A stretch of 64,000 nucleotides of DNA, from assembly GCA_903885375.1 (NCBI GenBank), contig CAISIK010000027.1:1-64000 (forward strand), in the 5' to 3' direction. The notes below the pieces were generated by a model, which saw only the letters and a list, made by a program, of their open reading frames with translations, did no database searches and was not told the origin of the DNA. The position numbers were made by a program, and so were the translations under genes. Each line of letters begins with the position of its first letter. The first letter of the stretch is position 1. Shown in pieces: positions 37,526 to 46,146 of this stretch. Source of the stretch: an uncultured Pseudomonadota bacterium. GTDB lineage: Bacteria > Myxococcota_A > UBA796 > SXON01.

Positions 37526-39246
37526 CAGCTCCGCCGGCCGGCTTCGGTGTCGATGAAGGGGACGGGGCGGTTGGCCGGCACCGGAATGCGGAAGGGGGGC
37601 GCCTGGGGCGCGGCCCCCGCGGCGAGGCGCGGGTCGGGATCGTCGGCGGGCCAGGCGAGGAGCTGCGCGGCGGCATCGATGGCCCACTCGCCGGTCAGCG
37701 GCTGGAGCTGCACGAAGCCGTGCGCCCGGAGGGACTGCAGATGCTGGCCCCGGCAGGAGCCGGCAACGGGGCAGGCGGAGCAGCGAAGGGAACGCGCGTA
37801 GTAGTGCTCGCCCACGTACTCATCCACGAACGCGTCGATCTGCCAGCGGCCATCGGCGTGGAAGAGCTGCGTGTCGAGGCGACGGGGGGCGCGTTCGAGC
37901 CGGGTTCCCGGCGCGAGGCAGGCGGGCAGGTTCTCCACCCGCACCCGGCGACCGAGCGCGAGGAAGAAGGCGCGCCAGTCGGGGTCGAGCGCCAGTGATT
38001 CGCTGGCCTTCGGCCGCGTGGGCGCGTGGATCACGCAGCGGTCATCGAGCCGATCGGGGGACTGGAGGAGCGCCTCCGCGAAGGTGCGGTCGAGACGGAG
38101 CTCCACCTCCACGCCGAGCGCCAGCGCGGCGTCGAGCTCCTCGAACCCTTCGACGATCACCCGCGAACCGGGCGGGAGCAGGGTGCCGGCGGGGACGGCG
38201 CTGGCGGGAATCCGCAGCGGCCCGATGGGCGCGGGCGGGAGCGCGGCCACGCCGAGCCAGCGCACGCCGGCCGGGGCGTGCGCCGCCAGCGCGAACTCCG
38301 CGCCGATCGCGAACTCGTCGAAGCCGCCTGCGTGCGCGCGGGCCACGTGCCGGTCGAGCGTGGAGCAGAAGGGCTCGATGAAGCAGTGGGGGCAGCGCTT
38401 GGCGTCGCGGCAGTCGATGGGCGTGCCCTCATCGAGGTAGCGGCGGAACTGCACGCGGCGGCCGCCCACCTCGTCGAGCATCTTGTGCGGGTCCTGGATG
38501 AGCTCCTCGAGCCCTTCGAGGTGCTGGACGGGAAAGCGGTTGGTCCAGATGTGGAAACCCGGCACCCGCGCGTAGCGGAAGACGCGCCGCAGCGCGTCGG
38601 CGTGGGCATCGACGTCGTAGAAGAGCTCGGCGCGGTGCTCGAACGCCTCGCCCTGTGGGATCACATGCAGGAGGTCGAACTCCCGGACGCCCACCCGCGA
38701 GCAGAGCGCCACGATGGCCTCGAGGTGCTCCACGTTCTGCTTGTTGATGCAAACGTCGACGTTCACGATCACCCGGCCATCCCGCACCGCGCGGATCATG
38801 GCGCGCATGAGGTTCTCGAACCCGTTCTTCGTCTTCGTGAGGTGGTCGTGCAGCTCGGGGGTGTGCCCGTGGAGCGAGAAGGTGATCTCGTCGAGCCCGG
38901 CGGCCACCGCGCGCAGGAAGAAGGCCCGGTCGGCGAGCTTCTGCCCGTTGGTGACGGTCTGCACCCATCGGTAGCCCTGCGCCTTCGCGTAGGCGACGAC
39001 GTCGTGAAAGCGGGGGTGGATCGTGGCCTCGCCGCCGCTCACCACGAGCCGGCTCGCGTGCTTCTCCTCGCGACCCCGGCGCACCTCCACGCAGATGTCC
39101 TCGAAGCTCATGAAGCGGCCGTCCTGGGCTTCGGCGTCGAGGCAGAAGATGCACTTGCTGTTGCACGCGGCCGTGAGCCGCACCCAGTGCTTGCTCTCGT
39201 TGGCGACCCCTTCGTGGTCGAGCGTGATGGCCTGCGGCGCTTGCAT
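37525..39246 (-). CDS. Radical SAM protein A (long, SPASM-like C-terminus)
   Basis: LTAACNSKCIFCLDAEA; LVVSGGEATIHPRF; CPHCFIEPFC and CSACPVAGSC. Confidence 0.85.
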   Translation of the reverse strand: MQAPQAITLDHEGVANESKHWVRLTAACNSKCIFCLDAEAQDGRFMSFEDICVEVRRGREEKHASRLVVSGGEATIHPRFHDVVAYAKAQGYRWVQTVTNGQKLADRAFFLRAVAAGLDEITFSLHGHTPELHDHLTKTKNGFENLMRAMIRAVRDGRVIVNVDVCINKQNVEHLEAIVALCSRVGVREFDLLHVIPQGEAFEHRAELFYDVDAHADALRRVFRYARVPGFHIWTNRFPVQHLEGLEELIQDPHKMLDEVGGRRVQFRRYLDEGTPIDCRDAKRCPHCFIEPFCSTLDRHVARAHAGGFDEFAIGAEFALAAHAPAGVRWLGVAALPPAPIGPLRIPASAVPAGTLLPPGSRVIVEGFEELDAALALGVEVELRLDRTFAEALLQSPDRLDDRCVIHAPTRPKASESLALDPDWRAFFLALGRRVRVENLPACLAPGTRLERAPRRLDTQLFHADGRWQIDAFVDEYVGEHYYARSLRCSACPVAGSCRGQHLQSLRAHGFVQLQPLTGEWAIDAAAQLLAWPADDPDPRLAAGAAPQAPPFRIPVPANRPVPFIDTEAGRRS

Positions 39247-39286
39247 CGCTCGCAAGGTAGCATGCGGCCGACCCGGGTCGCGCGGC

Positions 39287-40432
39287 ATGGCTCCAGCATA
39301 TCCCCCTTCGCCCTGCACCTGGCCCGCGGGGCGGGATGACATCGGCCCCTGGCGGGCCCGCCAGCTTCGCCTCGTGGCACGCCGCCTGTTCACCGGCCCC
39401 CACGACCTCCCGCCGTGGGCGGCGGGCGCCTGGGCCTCCATCCGCGAGCCGCTGGCCGCCGTGATGGGGCAGCACACGGGTGTTTTCCTGTCGGCGCTGG
39501 CGCTCCCCACCGTGGGCGCGCCGCTCGCCGCGGGCGACCTCCTCTCCGCCCTGCCGCACCTGCTCCTCGAGCTGGCCCGCCGCGGCGTGATCGGCGAGCA
39601 GGGCCTCTGGTGGGGGGCGCCGGTCTCGCGGCTCGTGAGCCCGGCGCTCGGCGCCGACCGGCGCTTCAACCCGCCGCTCGTGGGCGTGCTGTTCGAGTCC
39701 GGCATCGTCACCCTGCGGCCCACGGAGGAGTGGCGGCTCGCGCCCGAGGCCGTGCCCACGGCGTGGCCGCTCGAACATGGCGGGTGGCTGCTCGGCGCCG
39801 ACACCAACCCGCTCGCCATGAACGAGGCCCACCCCGACAAGTCGGGCAACGCGCTCTCGTTCGGGAGCGTCCCGGTGGCGGAGTGGCTGTCCGCCCTCAA
39901 CACGGCCCGCGGGCGCCTCCACGCGTTCATCCCCGAGCTGGCGCGGGAGCATGCGAACGTGCTCGTGGGCATCGTTCCCGTGGGGCAGGACGACCAGATG
40001 AGCCTGTCGGCGTCGTACCAGGAGGCGCCCGGCCTGGCCTACCTCTCGCTGCACCCCGATTCGCTCACCATGAGCGAGGCCCTCATCCACGAAACCCAGC
40101 ACTCCAAGCTCAACCTCGTGGCCTGGACCGACGCCGTTCTCGAGAACCACGGCGAGCTCTACCGCAGCCCGGTGCGGCCCGACCCGCGGCCGCTTTGGGG
40201 GGTCATGCTCGCCGTGCACGCATTCCTCCCGGTGGCGCGCCTCCACCGCGCGCTCCTCGATGCCAGCGCGCCGGAGGCCAACCCCCGGCGCTACGTCGAG
40301 GTGTGCCGGGTGAACCACGAGGGCATGGAGGTGCTCCGCGCGGCCGCCCGCCCCACCCCCGCCGGCGCCGCCATCCTCGCCGGCATGGATGCGCTGGAGC
40401 GCGCCCTGTGGGAAGTGAGCGGCGCGGCCTGA
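39287..40432 (+). CDS. HEXXH-motif putative peptide-modification protein (TIGR04267-like, aKG-HExxH peptide beta-hydroxylase-like)
   Basis: MSEALIHETQHSKLNLVAWTDAVLENHGELYRSPVRPDPRPLWGVMLAVHAFLPVARLHRAL. Confidence 0.75.
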   Translation: MAPAYPPSPCTWPAGRDDIGPWRARQLRLVARRLFTGPHDLPPWAAGAWASIREPLAAVMGQHTGVFLSALALPTVGAPLAAGDLLSALPHLLLELARRGVIGEQGLWWGAPVSRLVSPALGADRRFNPPLVGVLFESGIVTLRPTEEWRLAPEAVPTAWPLEHGGWLLGADTNPLAMNEAHPDKSGNALSFGSVPVAEWLSALNTARGRLHAFIPELAREHANVLVGIVPVGQDDQMSLSASYQEAPGLAYLSLHPDSLTMSEALIHETQHSKLNLVAWTDAVLENHGELYRSPVRPDPRPLWGVMLAVHAFLPVARLHRALLDASAPEANPRRYVEVCRVNHEGMEVLRAAARPTPAGAAILAGMDALERALWEVSGAA

Positions 40433-40436
40433 CCGG

Positions 40437-40470
40437 GGCGCGCGCCCGGGTCGACTCCCGGGCGTGCGCG
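40437..40470. repeat. Copy 2 of dispersed hairpin repeat (inverted relative to copy 1)
   Basis: gggcgcgcgcccgggtcgactcccgggcgtgcgcg; core matches the reverse complement of 7673-7703 with about one mismatch. Confidence 0.5.
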
Positions 40471-40501
40471 GCGGTTCACGGGTGGGGGAGAGCCGTCCGG
40501 A

Positions 40502-40523
40502 GGGCGGGTTATCCAACCCGCCC
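40502..40523. terminator. Perfect 9-bp hairpin between convergent genes (possible bidirectional terminator)
   Basis: GGGCGGGTT-ATCC-AACCCGCCC. Confidence 0.5.
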
Positions 40524-40689
40524 GACGCCGAAGGCCGGAAAGCGAAGCTTGGAGGCGGGAGGGAAGGCGGCGGTAGGGGGCGGGCGCCAGCTCGCCCCCT
40601 TGCAAGAAAGCCAAACGGAGCGGCCCGCGCGCGTCGAGCCCGGGCGCCAGCCGACGATCAATCCCAGCGGGCCGCGCAGTGAGCCGGCC

Positions 40690-42312
40690 TCAGCTCTGGC
40701 GCATGCCCGGCGCTTCGCGGCCCACCGCCACCACGTAGTCGTCGTAGCTGCCCTCCCAGGCGCGCGGCCCCTCCGGACCGAGCTCGAGCACGCGGTTGGC
40801 GAGGGCGCGGAGGAACGCACGATCGTGGCTCACGAACACGACGGTGCCGTCGTAGTCGTCGAGCGCCTTCATCAGCGCGCGCTTGGTGCCGAGGTCGAGG
40901 TGGTTGGTGGGCTCGTCGAGCACGAGGAGGTTGGGGGCGTCGTAGAGCATCTTGGCCAGTGCGAGTCGGGACTTCTCGCCGCCGGAGAGCACGTCGATCG
41001 GCTTGTCGATGTCATCACCGGAGAAGCCGAAGGCGCCGGCGAGGCTGCGAATCACGCCCTGGCCCTCGCGGGAGGCGTGGGCCTCGAGCTCCTCGAAGAC
41101 CGTCCTCGTCACGTCGAGCTGCTCCACCTGATGCTGGGCGAAGTACCCGAGCGTCACGCTGGCGCCGATCTTCACCTCGCCGGCGTCGGGCGTGAGCACC
41201 CCGGCGAGCATCTTCAGGAGCGTGGTCTTGCCGGAGCCGTTCTCGCCCATGATGGCCCAGCGTTCGCCGCGGCGCACCATGAGGTCGGCGCCGTTGTGAA
41301 CACGGCGGGTGCCGTAGGATTTGCGGAGGGCGGTGGCGGTGATCACGTCGTTGCCGCTGCGATCGGGGCGCTTGAAGGCGAAGTGGCGCTCCACCATCCG
41401 GCGGGGGGGCTCCACGCGCTCGATCTTCTCGAGCTTGCGGGCGCGGCTCTGAACCTGGCTGGCCTTGGAGGGCTGGGCCTTGAAGCGTTCGATGAACCGG
41501 AGCTCCTTGGCGAGCATCGCCTGCTGGCGCTCGTACTCGGCCTCGCGCTGCGCCGCGTCGAGGGTGCGGGCCTTCTCGTACTGGTCGTAGTTGCCGGTGT
41601 AGGTGCGGATGTGGCCGCCGTCGATCTCCACGATCTTGTCGACCACCCGGTTCATCACGTCGCGATCGTGGCAGGTCATCAGCACCGCGCCCGGGTAGTC
41701 GCGGAGCCAGGTCTCGAGCCAGATGATGCTCTCGATGTCGAGGTAGTTGGTGGGCTCGTCGAGCAGGAGGAGCTCCGGCCGGGCGAGCAGCAAGCGGGCG
41801 AGCTGCACGCGCATGCGCCAGCCGCCGGAGAGCTGGCCCAGCTTGCCGTTCATCTCCTCCTGGCCGAAGCCGAGGCCGGAGAGGATGGTGCGGGCGCGGG
41901 AGTCGAGGTCGTAGCCGCCGCCCGCCTCGAAGGCGGCCTGAACATCGCCGTAGCGCTCGAGGATGCGGTCGTAGTCGGGGTCGTCGACATCGCCCAGCTT
42001 CGCTTCGAGGAGCGCGAGCTCCTCCCCGGCTTCGGCCACCGAGCCGGCGCCCGCCATGGTCTCCGTGAGGACACTCTTGTCGCGCCACTCGGCGAAGTCC
42101 TGGCGGAAGTACCCCACCGTGAGCCGCCGCGGGCGCTCGACCGACCCCTCGTCGGGCCGTTCCTCGCCCAGGATGAGCCGGAAGATCGTGGTCTTGCCCG
42201 AGCCGTTGGGGCCCACGAGGCCCACCTTCTCGCCAGGGTTCACCTTGAACGAAGCATCCACGAACAGCACCTGCTGCCCGTGCTGGCGCGTGACGTTGTT
42301 GAAGTCGACCAA
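40690..42312 (-). CDS. ABC-F family ATP-binding protein
   Basis: Two ABC modules: GLVGPNGSGKTTIFRLILG, LSGGWRMRVQLARLLLARPELLLLDEPTNYLDI; GENGSGKTTLLKMLAG, LSGGEKSRLALAKMLYDAPNLLVLDEPTNHLDL. Confidence 0.93.
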   Translation of the reverse strand: MVDFNNVTRQHGQQVLFVDASFKVNPGEKVGLVGPNGSGKTTIFRLILGEERPDEGSVERPRRLTVGYFRQDFAEWRDKSVLTETMAGAGSVAEAGEELALLEAKLGDVDDPDYDRILERYGDVQAAFEAGGGYDLDSRARTILSGLGFGQEEMNGKLGQLSGGWRMRVQLARLLLARPELLLLDEPTNYLDIESIIWLETWLRDYPGAVLMTCHDRDVMNRVVDKIVEIDGGHIRTYTGNYDQYEKARTLDAAQREAEYERQQAMLAKELRFIERFKAQPSKASQVQSRARKLEKIERVEPPRRMVERHFAFKRPDRSGNDVITATALRKSYGTRRVHNGADLMVRRGERWAIMGENGSGKTTLLKMLAGVLTPDAGEVKIGASVTLGYFAQHQVEQLDVTRTVFEELEAHASREGQGVIRSLAGAFGFSGDDIDKPIDVLSGGEKSRLALAKMLYDAPNLLVLDEPTNHLDLGTKRALMKALDDYDGTVVFVSHDRAFLRALANRVLELGPEGPRAWEGSYDDYVVAVGREAPGMRQS

Positions 42313-42343
42313 GAGCGGCTCCGCGGGGGGGCCGCGGCGTAGC

Positions 42344-42997
42344 TCACGCGCGGGCAGAAGGCGAGGGGAGGTGCTCTCCGCCGCTCATCAGGAGCTTCTC
42401 GTGCCCCACCACGCCGCAGGAAACGAAGAACTTGACCGCTTCTTCCACGCTCATGTCGATGTCGGTGACATCGTGGCGCGAGAGGATGACCGGGTAGCCG
42501 AGGTGGAGGTGGTTGGAGGGGAAGAACACGACGAGCCGGTCATCCCCTTCGAGCGCCGAAGCGTTCTCCTTGGCCACGAACCCGAGCGTCCACCTGCCGA
42601 CCATGGGGTACTCCACGAGGACCACCCGCCGAAAAGGCTGCTTCGACTCCCCCGTGAAGGGCGCGACGATCTGGCGGGAGGCGTTGTAGAGCGACCGCAC
42701 CACGGGGAGGCGCTCGATACCCGACTCGATCGAGGAGATCATCCGCTTGAAGAACAGCTTGTTGGCCAGGATGCCGATGACGAGCACGAGCGCGGCGGTG
42801 ACCACGAGCCCGAGCCCCGGCACGTGGATCGGGCGCGCGAAGAGCACGGACAGCAGCGCATCCGTTCGTTTGCCGAGCACCCCATCCACCGTGCCGAGCA
42901 CGATCGACAGCACCTGGAAGGTGATGAAGAGCGGCAGCAGGGCGAGCAGGCCGGTGAGGAAGTACCGCCGAAGGTTGTCGGTCCATTTCGATCGCAC
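42344..42997 (-). CDS. DUF502 family membrane protein
   Basis: LRRYFLTGLLALLPLFITFQVLSIVLGTVDG; IPGLG-like segment; LVEYPMVGRWTLGFV. Confidence 0.85.
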   Translation of the reverse strand: MRSKWTDNLRRYFLTGLLALLPLFITFQVLSIVLGTVDGVLGKRTDALLSVLFARPIHVPGLGLVVTAALVLVIGILANKLFFKRMISSIESGIERLPVVRSLYNASRQIVAPFTGESKQPFRRVVLVEYPMVGRWTLGFVAKENASALEGDDRLVVFFPSNHLHLGYPVILSRHDVTDIDMSVEEAVKFFVSCGVVGHEKLLMSGGEHLPSPSARA

Positions 42998-43066
42998 GAC
43001 CCAATCCCCCGCGGAACGTTGTGCACCGATCGGCGCCGCGACAAGCCGGCGCCGCCGATGTCTCGC

Positions 43067-44134
43067 TCAGTCGGTCGTCTGGACCACGAGGCCGAGCCGG
43101 TCGCACTCTCGCGTGAGCGCGCCGAGCTCGGCCTCGAGCGGTCGACCGGTGAAGGTGATGGTGCGGGCGCCCTCGCCGTGGAGTTTTACGAGGCGCTGGC
43201 GGAGCGTGCGCGAGTTGTCGGTGTCGGCGACGTCGAGGACAGCGTGCGCGGCGCCTGGCGGCTGCGGGCCCGCCGGACGCAGCTCCTCGGTGCCCCAGCG
43301 CGCCACGTAGGCGGCGTCCACGCCGGGACAGATGGGGCGCAACGCGCAGTGGGTGCACGGCGGCGGCCAGAGGGGAGCCGCCGCCGCCTCCACCGCGATC
43401 GCCGAGTAGCGGTCGGGCTGGGCCACGTCGCGGCGGTCGCCGAGGAGCGCGAGCAGGTCGGGCGCCACGCAGGGGGGGAGCCCCACCACGTCGAGCTCCA
43501 CGCCCTCGGCCCGCGCGCGCTCGGCGGCGGCGCGGATCGGCTCGGCGAGCAGCTCCCAGCGCGGCAGGAGCATGCGGGCCTCCCCCACCGCGGCGCCCAC
43601 CTCCCGCCCCACGTGGGCGCGCACCGACCGCGCGCCCAGCGCCCCGGCCACGCCCACCGTCTCCGCGAGGAGCGGCGCCCCCGTGCGGGTGAGCACGGTG
43701 TTCACCCGCAGGCCGAGGCCGGCGGCCACGCTGCGTCGGGCTGAAGCCACCGCCCGCTTGAAGCTGCCGGGCGTGCGGGTGAGCCAGTCGTGCACCGCCG
43801 CCGTGGGCGCGTGCAACGCAAGGGCCACATCCGTGAGGCCCGCCGCCCGTAGGGCCCCCGCCGCACCCGCCGCGGCGAGCACGGACCCGTTGGTCTGCAG
43901 GGCGATGCGTTGGAAACCCGCCTGGCGCGCGAGCCCGAGCAGATCGAGCAGGTCGCTCCGCAGGGTGATCTCCCCGCCGGCGAGCACGACGCCCTCACGG
44001 TGCGGCAGGCGGGCGAGCGCCGCCGCCAGCTCGGGCAGGCTCGCTTCGCCATGCGCCGCGCGGAGCGCCTCCTGGTCGCAGAAGCGGCAGCCCTGGTTGC
44101 AACGGAAGCCCGTCCGGAGGTCGGTCCAGCGCAT
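43067..44134 (-). CDS. Radical SAM protein C
   Basis: FRCNQGCRFCDQEA; VVLAGGEITLRSD; LALHAPTAAVHDWLTRTPGSFKRA; CTHCALRPICPG. Confidence 0.85.
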   Translation of the reverse strand: MRWTDLRTGFRCNQGCRFCDQEALRAAHGEASLPELAAALARLPHREGVVLAGGEITLRSDLLDLLGLARQAGFQRIALQTNGSVLAAAGAAGALRAAGLTDVALALHAPTAAVHDWLTRTPGSFKRAVASARRSVAAGLGLRVNTVLTRTGAPLLAETVGVAGALGARSVRAHVGREVGAAVGEARMLLPRWELLAEPIRAAAERARAEGVELDVVGLPPCVAPDLLALLGDRRDVAQPDRYSAIAVEAAAAPLWPPPCTHCALRPICPGVDAAYVARWGTEELRPAGPQPPGAAHAVLDVADTDNSRTLRQRLVKLHGEGARTITFTGRPLEAELGALTRECDRLGLVVQTTD

Positions 44135-44137
44135 CGG

Positions 44138-45193
44138 CTACTTGATGGCGCTCAGCTCGGCGTCCCCGTGGATGGGGAGGTAGTTCTTCCACACCCCCTC
44201 GCAGACGTTACCGTACCGGCACCCCTCGCACCGGGCTTGCGGCTGCGTCTTCAGGTCGTACCGCTTGCGGTCCTGCCAGTTGAAGCGCGCGCGCCCGTCT
44301 TCGATCTGCGCGATGCCGTCGGGGAAGCCGTCGGCGGTGAGCGTCTTGATCGAGCAGTCGGTGTCCAGGTCGCGGAACTCGCCGATGTACTTGCGGGCGA
44401 GCGCCTTGTTGCCGAGCAGCTCGGGGGGCAGCACGCAGAGCGGGAAGCTGCCCAGCGTGAACGTGCGCTTGTAGTGTAGCTCGTTGAGCAGCACCGCCTT
44501 GAGGACGTAGGGCACGACATCGGTGAGGCGTGGCACGAGGCTCGTTTCTTCCTCGGCGTAGCCCTCGGAGCGCACGAAGTTCGCCCGCACGTCGTCGAGG
44601 CCCAGCTCGAAGAAGAAGCGGAGGATGTTCGGGAGGTAGCGGTAGTTCCAGGCGTTCACCACCACGTTTACCGACACGTTGTCGCGCATGTGCCCCTCCG
44701 CCTTCTTCTGGAGGAGGTACTGGAGGCCGGACTTCTTCTTCTCGAAGTTGCCGGGTACGCGGGTGAGCGCATCCTCCAGCCGCGGGGTGTGGCCGTGCAT
44801 CGAGATCGTCACGCGGGTGAGCCCGGCGTCGATGATGCGGTCCACGAAGTCGTGGCGGAAGAACTTGGTGCCGTTCGTAGCGAGCGCGATCCGGGTGTAG
44901 CCGAGGTCGCGGGCGAGGGTGACCGCCTGGATGATCCACGGGTAGGTGGTGGGCTCGCCGCCCAGAAAGCCGAGCGAGCGCGTGCCGTTGGCGTACCAGC
45001 GGCGGATTTCCGCCTCCATCTCCGGCCAGGGCATGTACCGGCGCATCTCGGTAGCCGGCAACCCATCGAGGCAGAAGACACACTTGTTGTTGCAGATCTT
45101 CCCGACGTTGATCTCGACGTTGCGCCGCGTGTCACGCCAGAGGTCGCTCCCGCCTTCGGTCAGCGGAGCGGGAGCGGGGCTGACCTCGTTCAA
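44138..45193 (-). CDS. Radical SAM protein D
   Basis: VGKICNNKCVFCLDG; LGFLGGEPTTYP; ISMHGHTPRLEDALTRVPGNFEKK; CEGCRYGNVCEG. TTG start overlapping upstream stop (TTGA). Confidence 0.87.
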   Translation of the reverse strand: MNEVSPAPAPLTEGGSDLWRDTRRNVEINVGKICNNKCVFCLDGLPATEMRRYMPWPEMEAEIRRWYANGTRSLGFLGGEPTTYPWIIQAVTLARDLGYTRIALATNGTKFFRHDFVDRIIDAGLTRVTISMHGHTPRLEDALTRVPGNFEKKKSGLQYLLQKKAEGHMRDNVSVNVVVNAWNYRYLPNILRFFFELGLDDVRANFVRSEGYAEEETSLVPRLTDVVPYVLKAVLLNELHYKRTFTLGSFPLCVLPPELLGNKALARKYIGEFRDLDTDCSIKTLTADGFPDGIAQIEDGRARFNWQDRKRYDLKTQPQARCEGCRYGNVCEGVWKNYLPIHGDAELSAIK

Positions 45194-46146
45194 GTGGCCT
45201 CCATGGCGTGGAGTTCGCCGTGACCGTACAGTTCGACATACCGCGCGAAGACCCCGTGACACAAGCGATTCCAGCTACAGGACTCGCATACGGCCGGCTG
45301 GGTGCGCTTTCGGTCGGGCGCCCACGAGTAGATGCCCTCGAGCGAGACCCGGTCGGGGTGGCGGGTCCACTCGAAGGTCACGCGCGGGTTCCAATGGAGA
45401 TCGTTCGCGTACATGCGGGCCTCGCCGAGCACGCAGGCGGGGAGGCCGAAGAACCGCACGATGGAATTGCCCGCGGCCGCGAGGATCTTCGGCACCAGCG
45501 GGCGCACCTCGTCGAGCCGCAGGGTGAGCGCCTCGTAGGCCTGCTCGCCGGCGCCTTCGGGCGTGACGTTGGAGATCACGATCAGCTCGGCGCCCCGCGC
45601 GCTCGCGAGCCGCACCGTCTCCACGATGTGCTCGGCGTTCTCCCGCACGAGCACGGTGTTCACGAAGGTGCGGAAGCCGGGGAAGCTGCGGGCGTTGGCC
45701 ATGGCGGCCGAGAGCCGGTCGAAGCTGCCCTTGCGTCGCGTCTGGGCGTCGTGGACCTCGGCGGTGGGGCCGTGCAGCGAGAACAGCGCCTCGCTCAGCC
45801 AGGGCAGGGCGCGGGCGGCAAACGCGGGGTCGGCGAGCCGGGTGCCGATGGTGCCGATGCTCGTGCGCATGCCGAGCTTTCGGGCGAGCTGGAGGATTTC
45901 GACGAACTGGGGGTGGATCGTGGGCTCGCCGCCCGTGAAGTGCACCCCGTCGATGCCGCGCTCCGCCTGCTCGCGGAGCACCCGAGCCACCCGCCCGAAG
46001 GTGACGGGAAAGGCGGCGTAGTCGGCCATCCGGGTCTCTTCCGAGCAGAAGGTGCAGCGCTCCGGGCAGTGGTAGGTGATGTGGAACTCGAGCCGGCGCA
46101 TGGGCTGGCCGGAGACCGGGTCGATCCAGGGGGGGGGCTCCGTCAT
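45190..46146 (-). CDS. Radical SAM protein E
   Basis: ITYHCPERCTFCSEETR; VHFTGGEPTIHPQF; FSLHGPTAEVHDAQTRRKGSFDRL; CESCSWNRLCHG. Confidence 0.88.
   Translation of the reverse strand: MTEPPPWIDPVSGQPMRRLEFHITYHCPERCTFCSEETRMADYAAFPVTFGRVARVLREQAERGIDGVHFTGGEPTIHPQFVEILQLARKLGMRTSIGTIGTRLADPAFAARALPWLSEALFSLHGPTAEVHDAQTRRKGSFDRLSAAMANARSFPGFRTFVNTVLVRENAEHIVETVRLASARGAELIVISNVTPEGAGEQAYEALTLRLDEVRPLVPKILAAAGNSIVRFFGLPACVLGEARMYANDLHWNPRVTFEWTRHPDRVSLEGIYSWAPDRKRTQPAVCESCSWNRLCHGVFARYVELYGHGELHAMEAT

Noticed and set aside
40441-40470. tRNA T-arm-like GGGTCGACTCCC
   Set aside because: Stem/loop lengths do not fit a T-arm and no acceptor, D or anticodon stems are present; better explained by the dispersed hairpin repeat.
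43572-44183. Plus-strand ORFs opposite the radical SAM genes
   Set aside because: Composition (Ala/Arg/Pro/Ser runs) and lack of motifs indicate antisense shadows.
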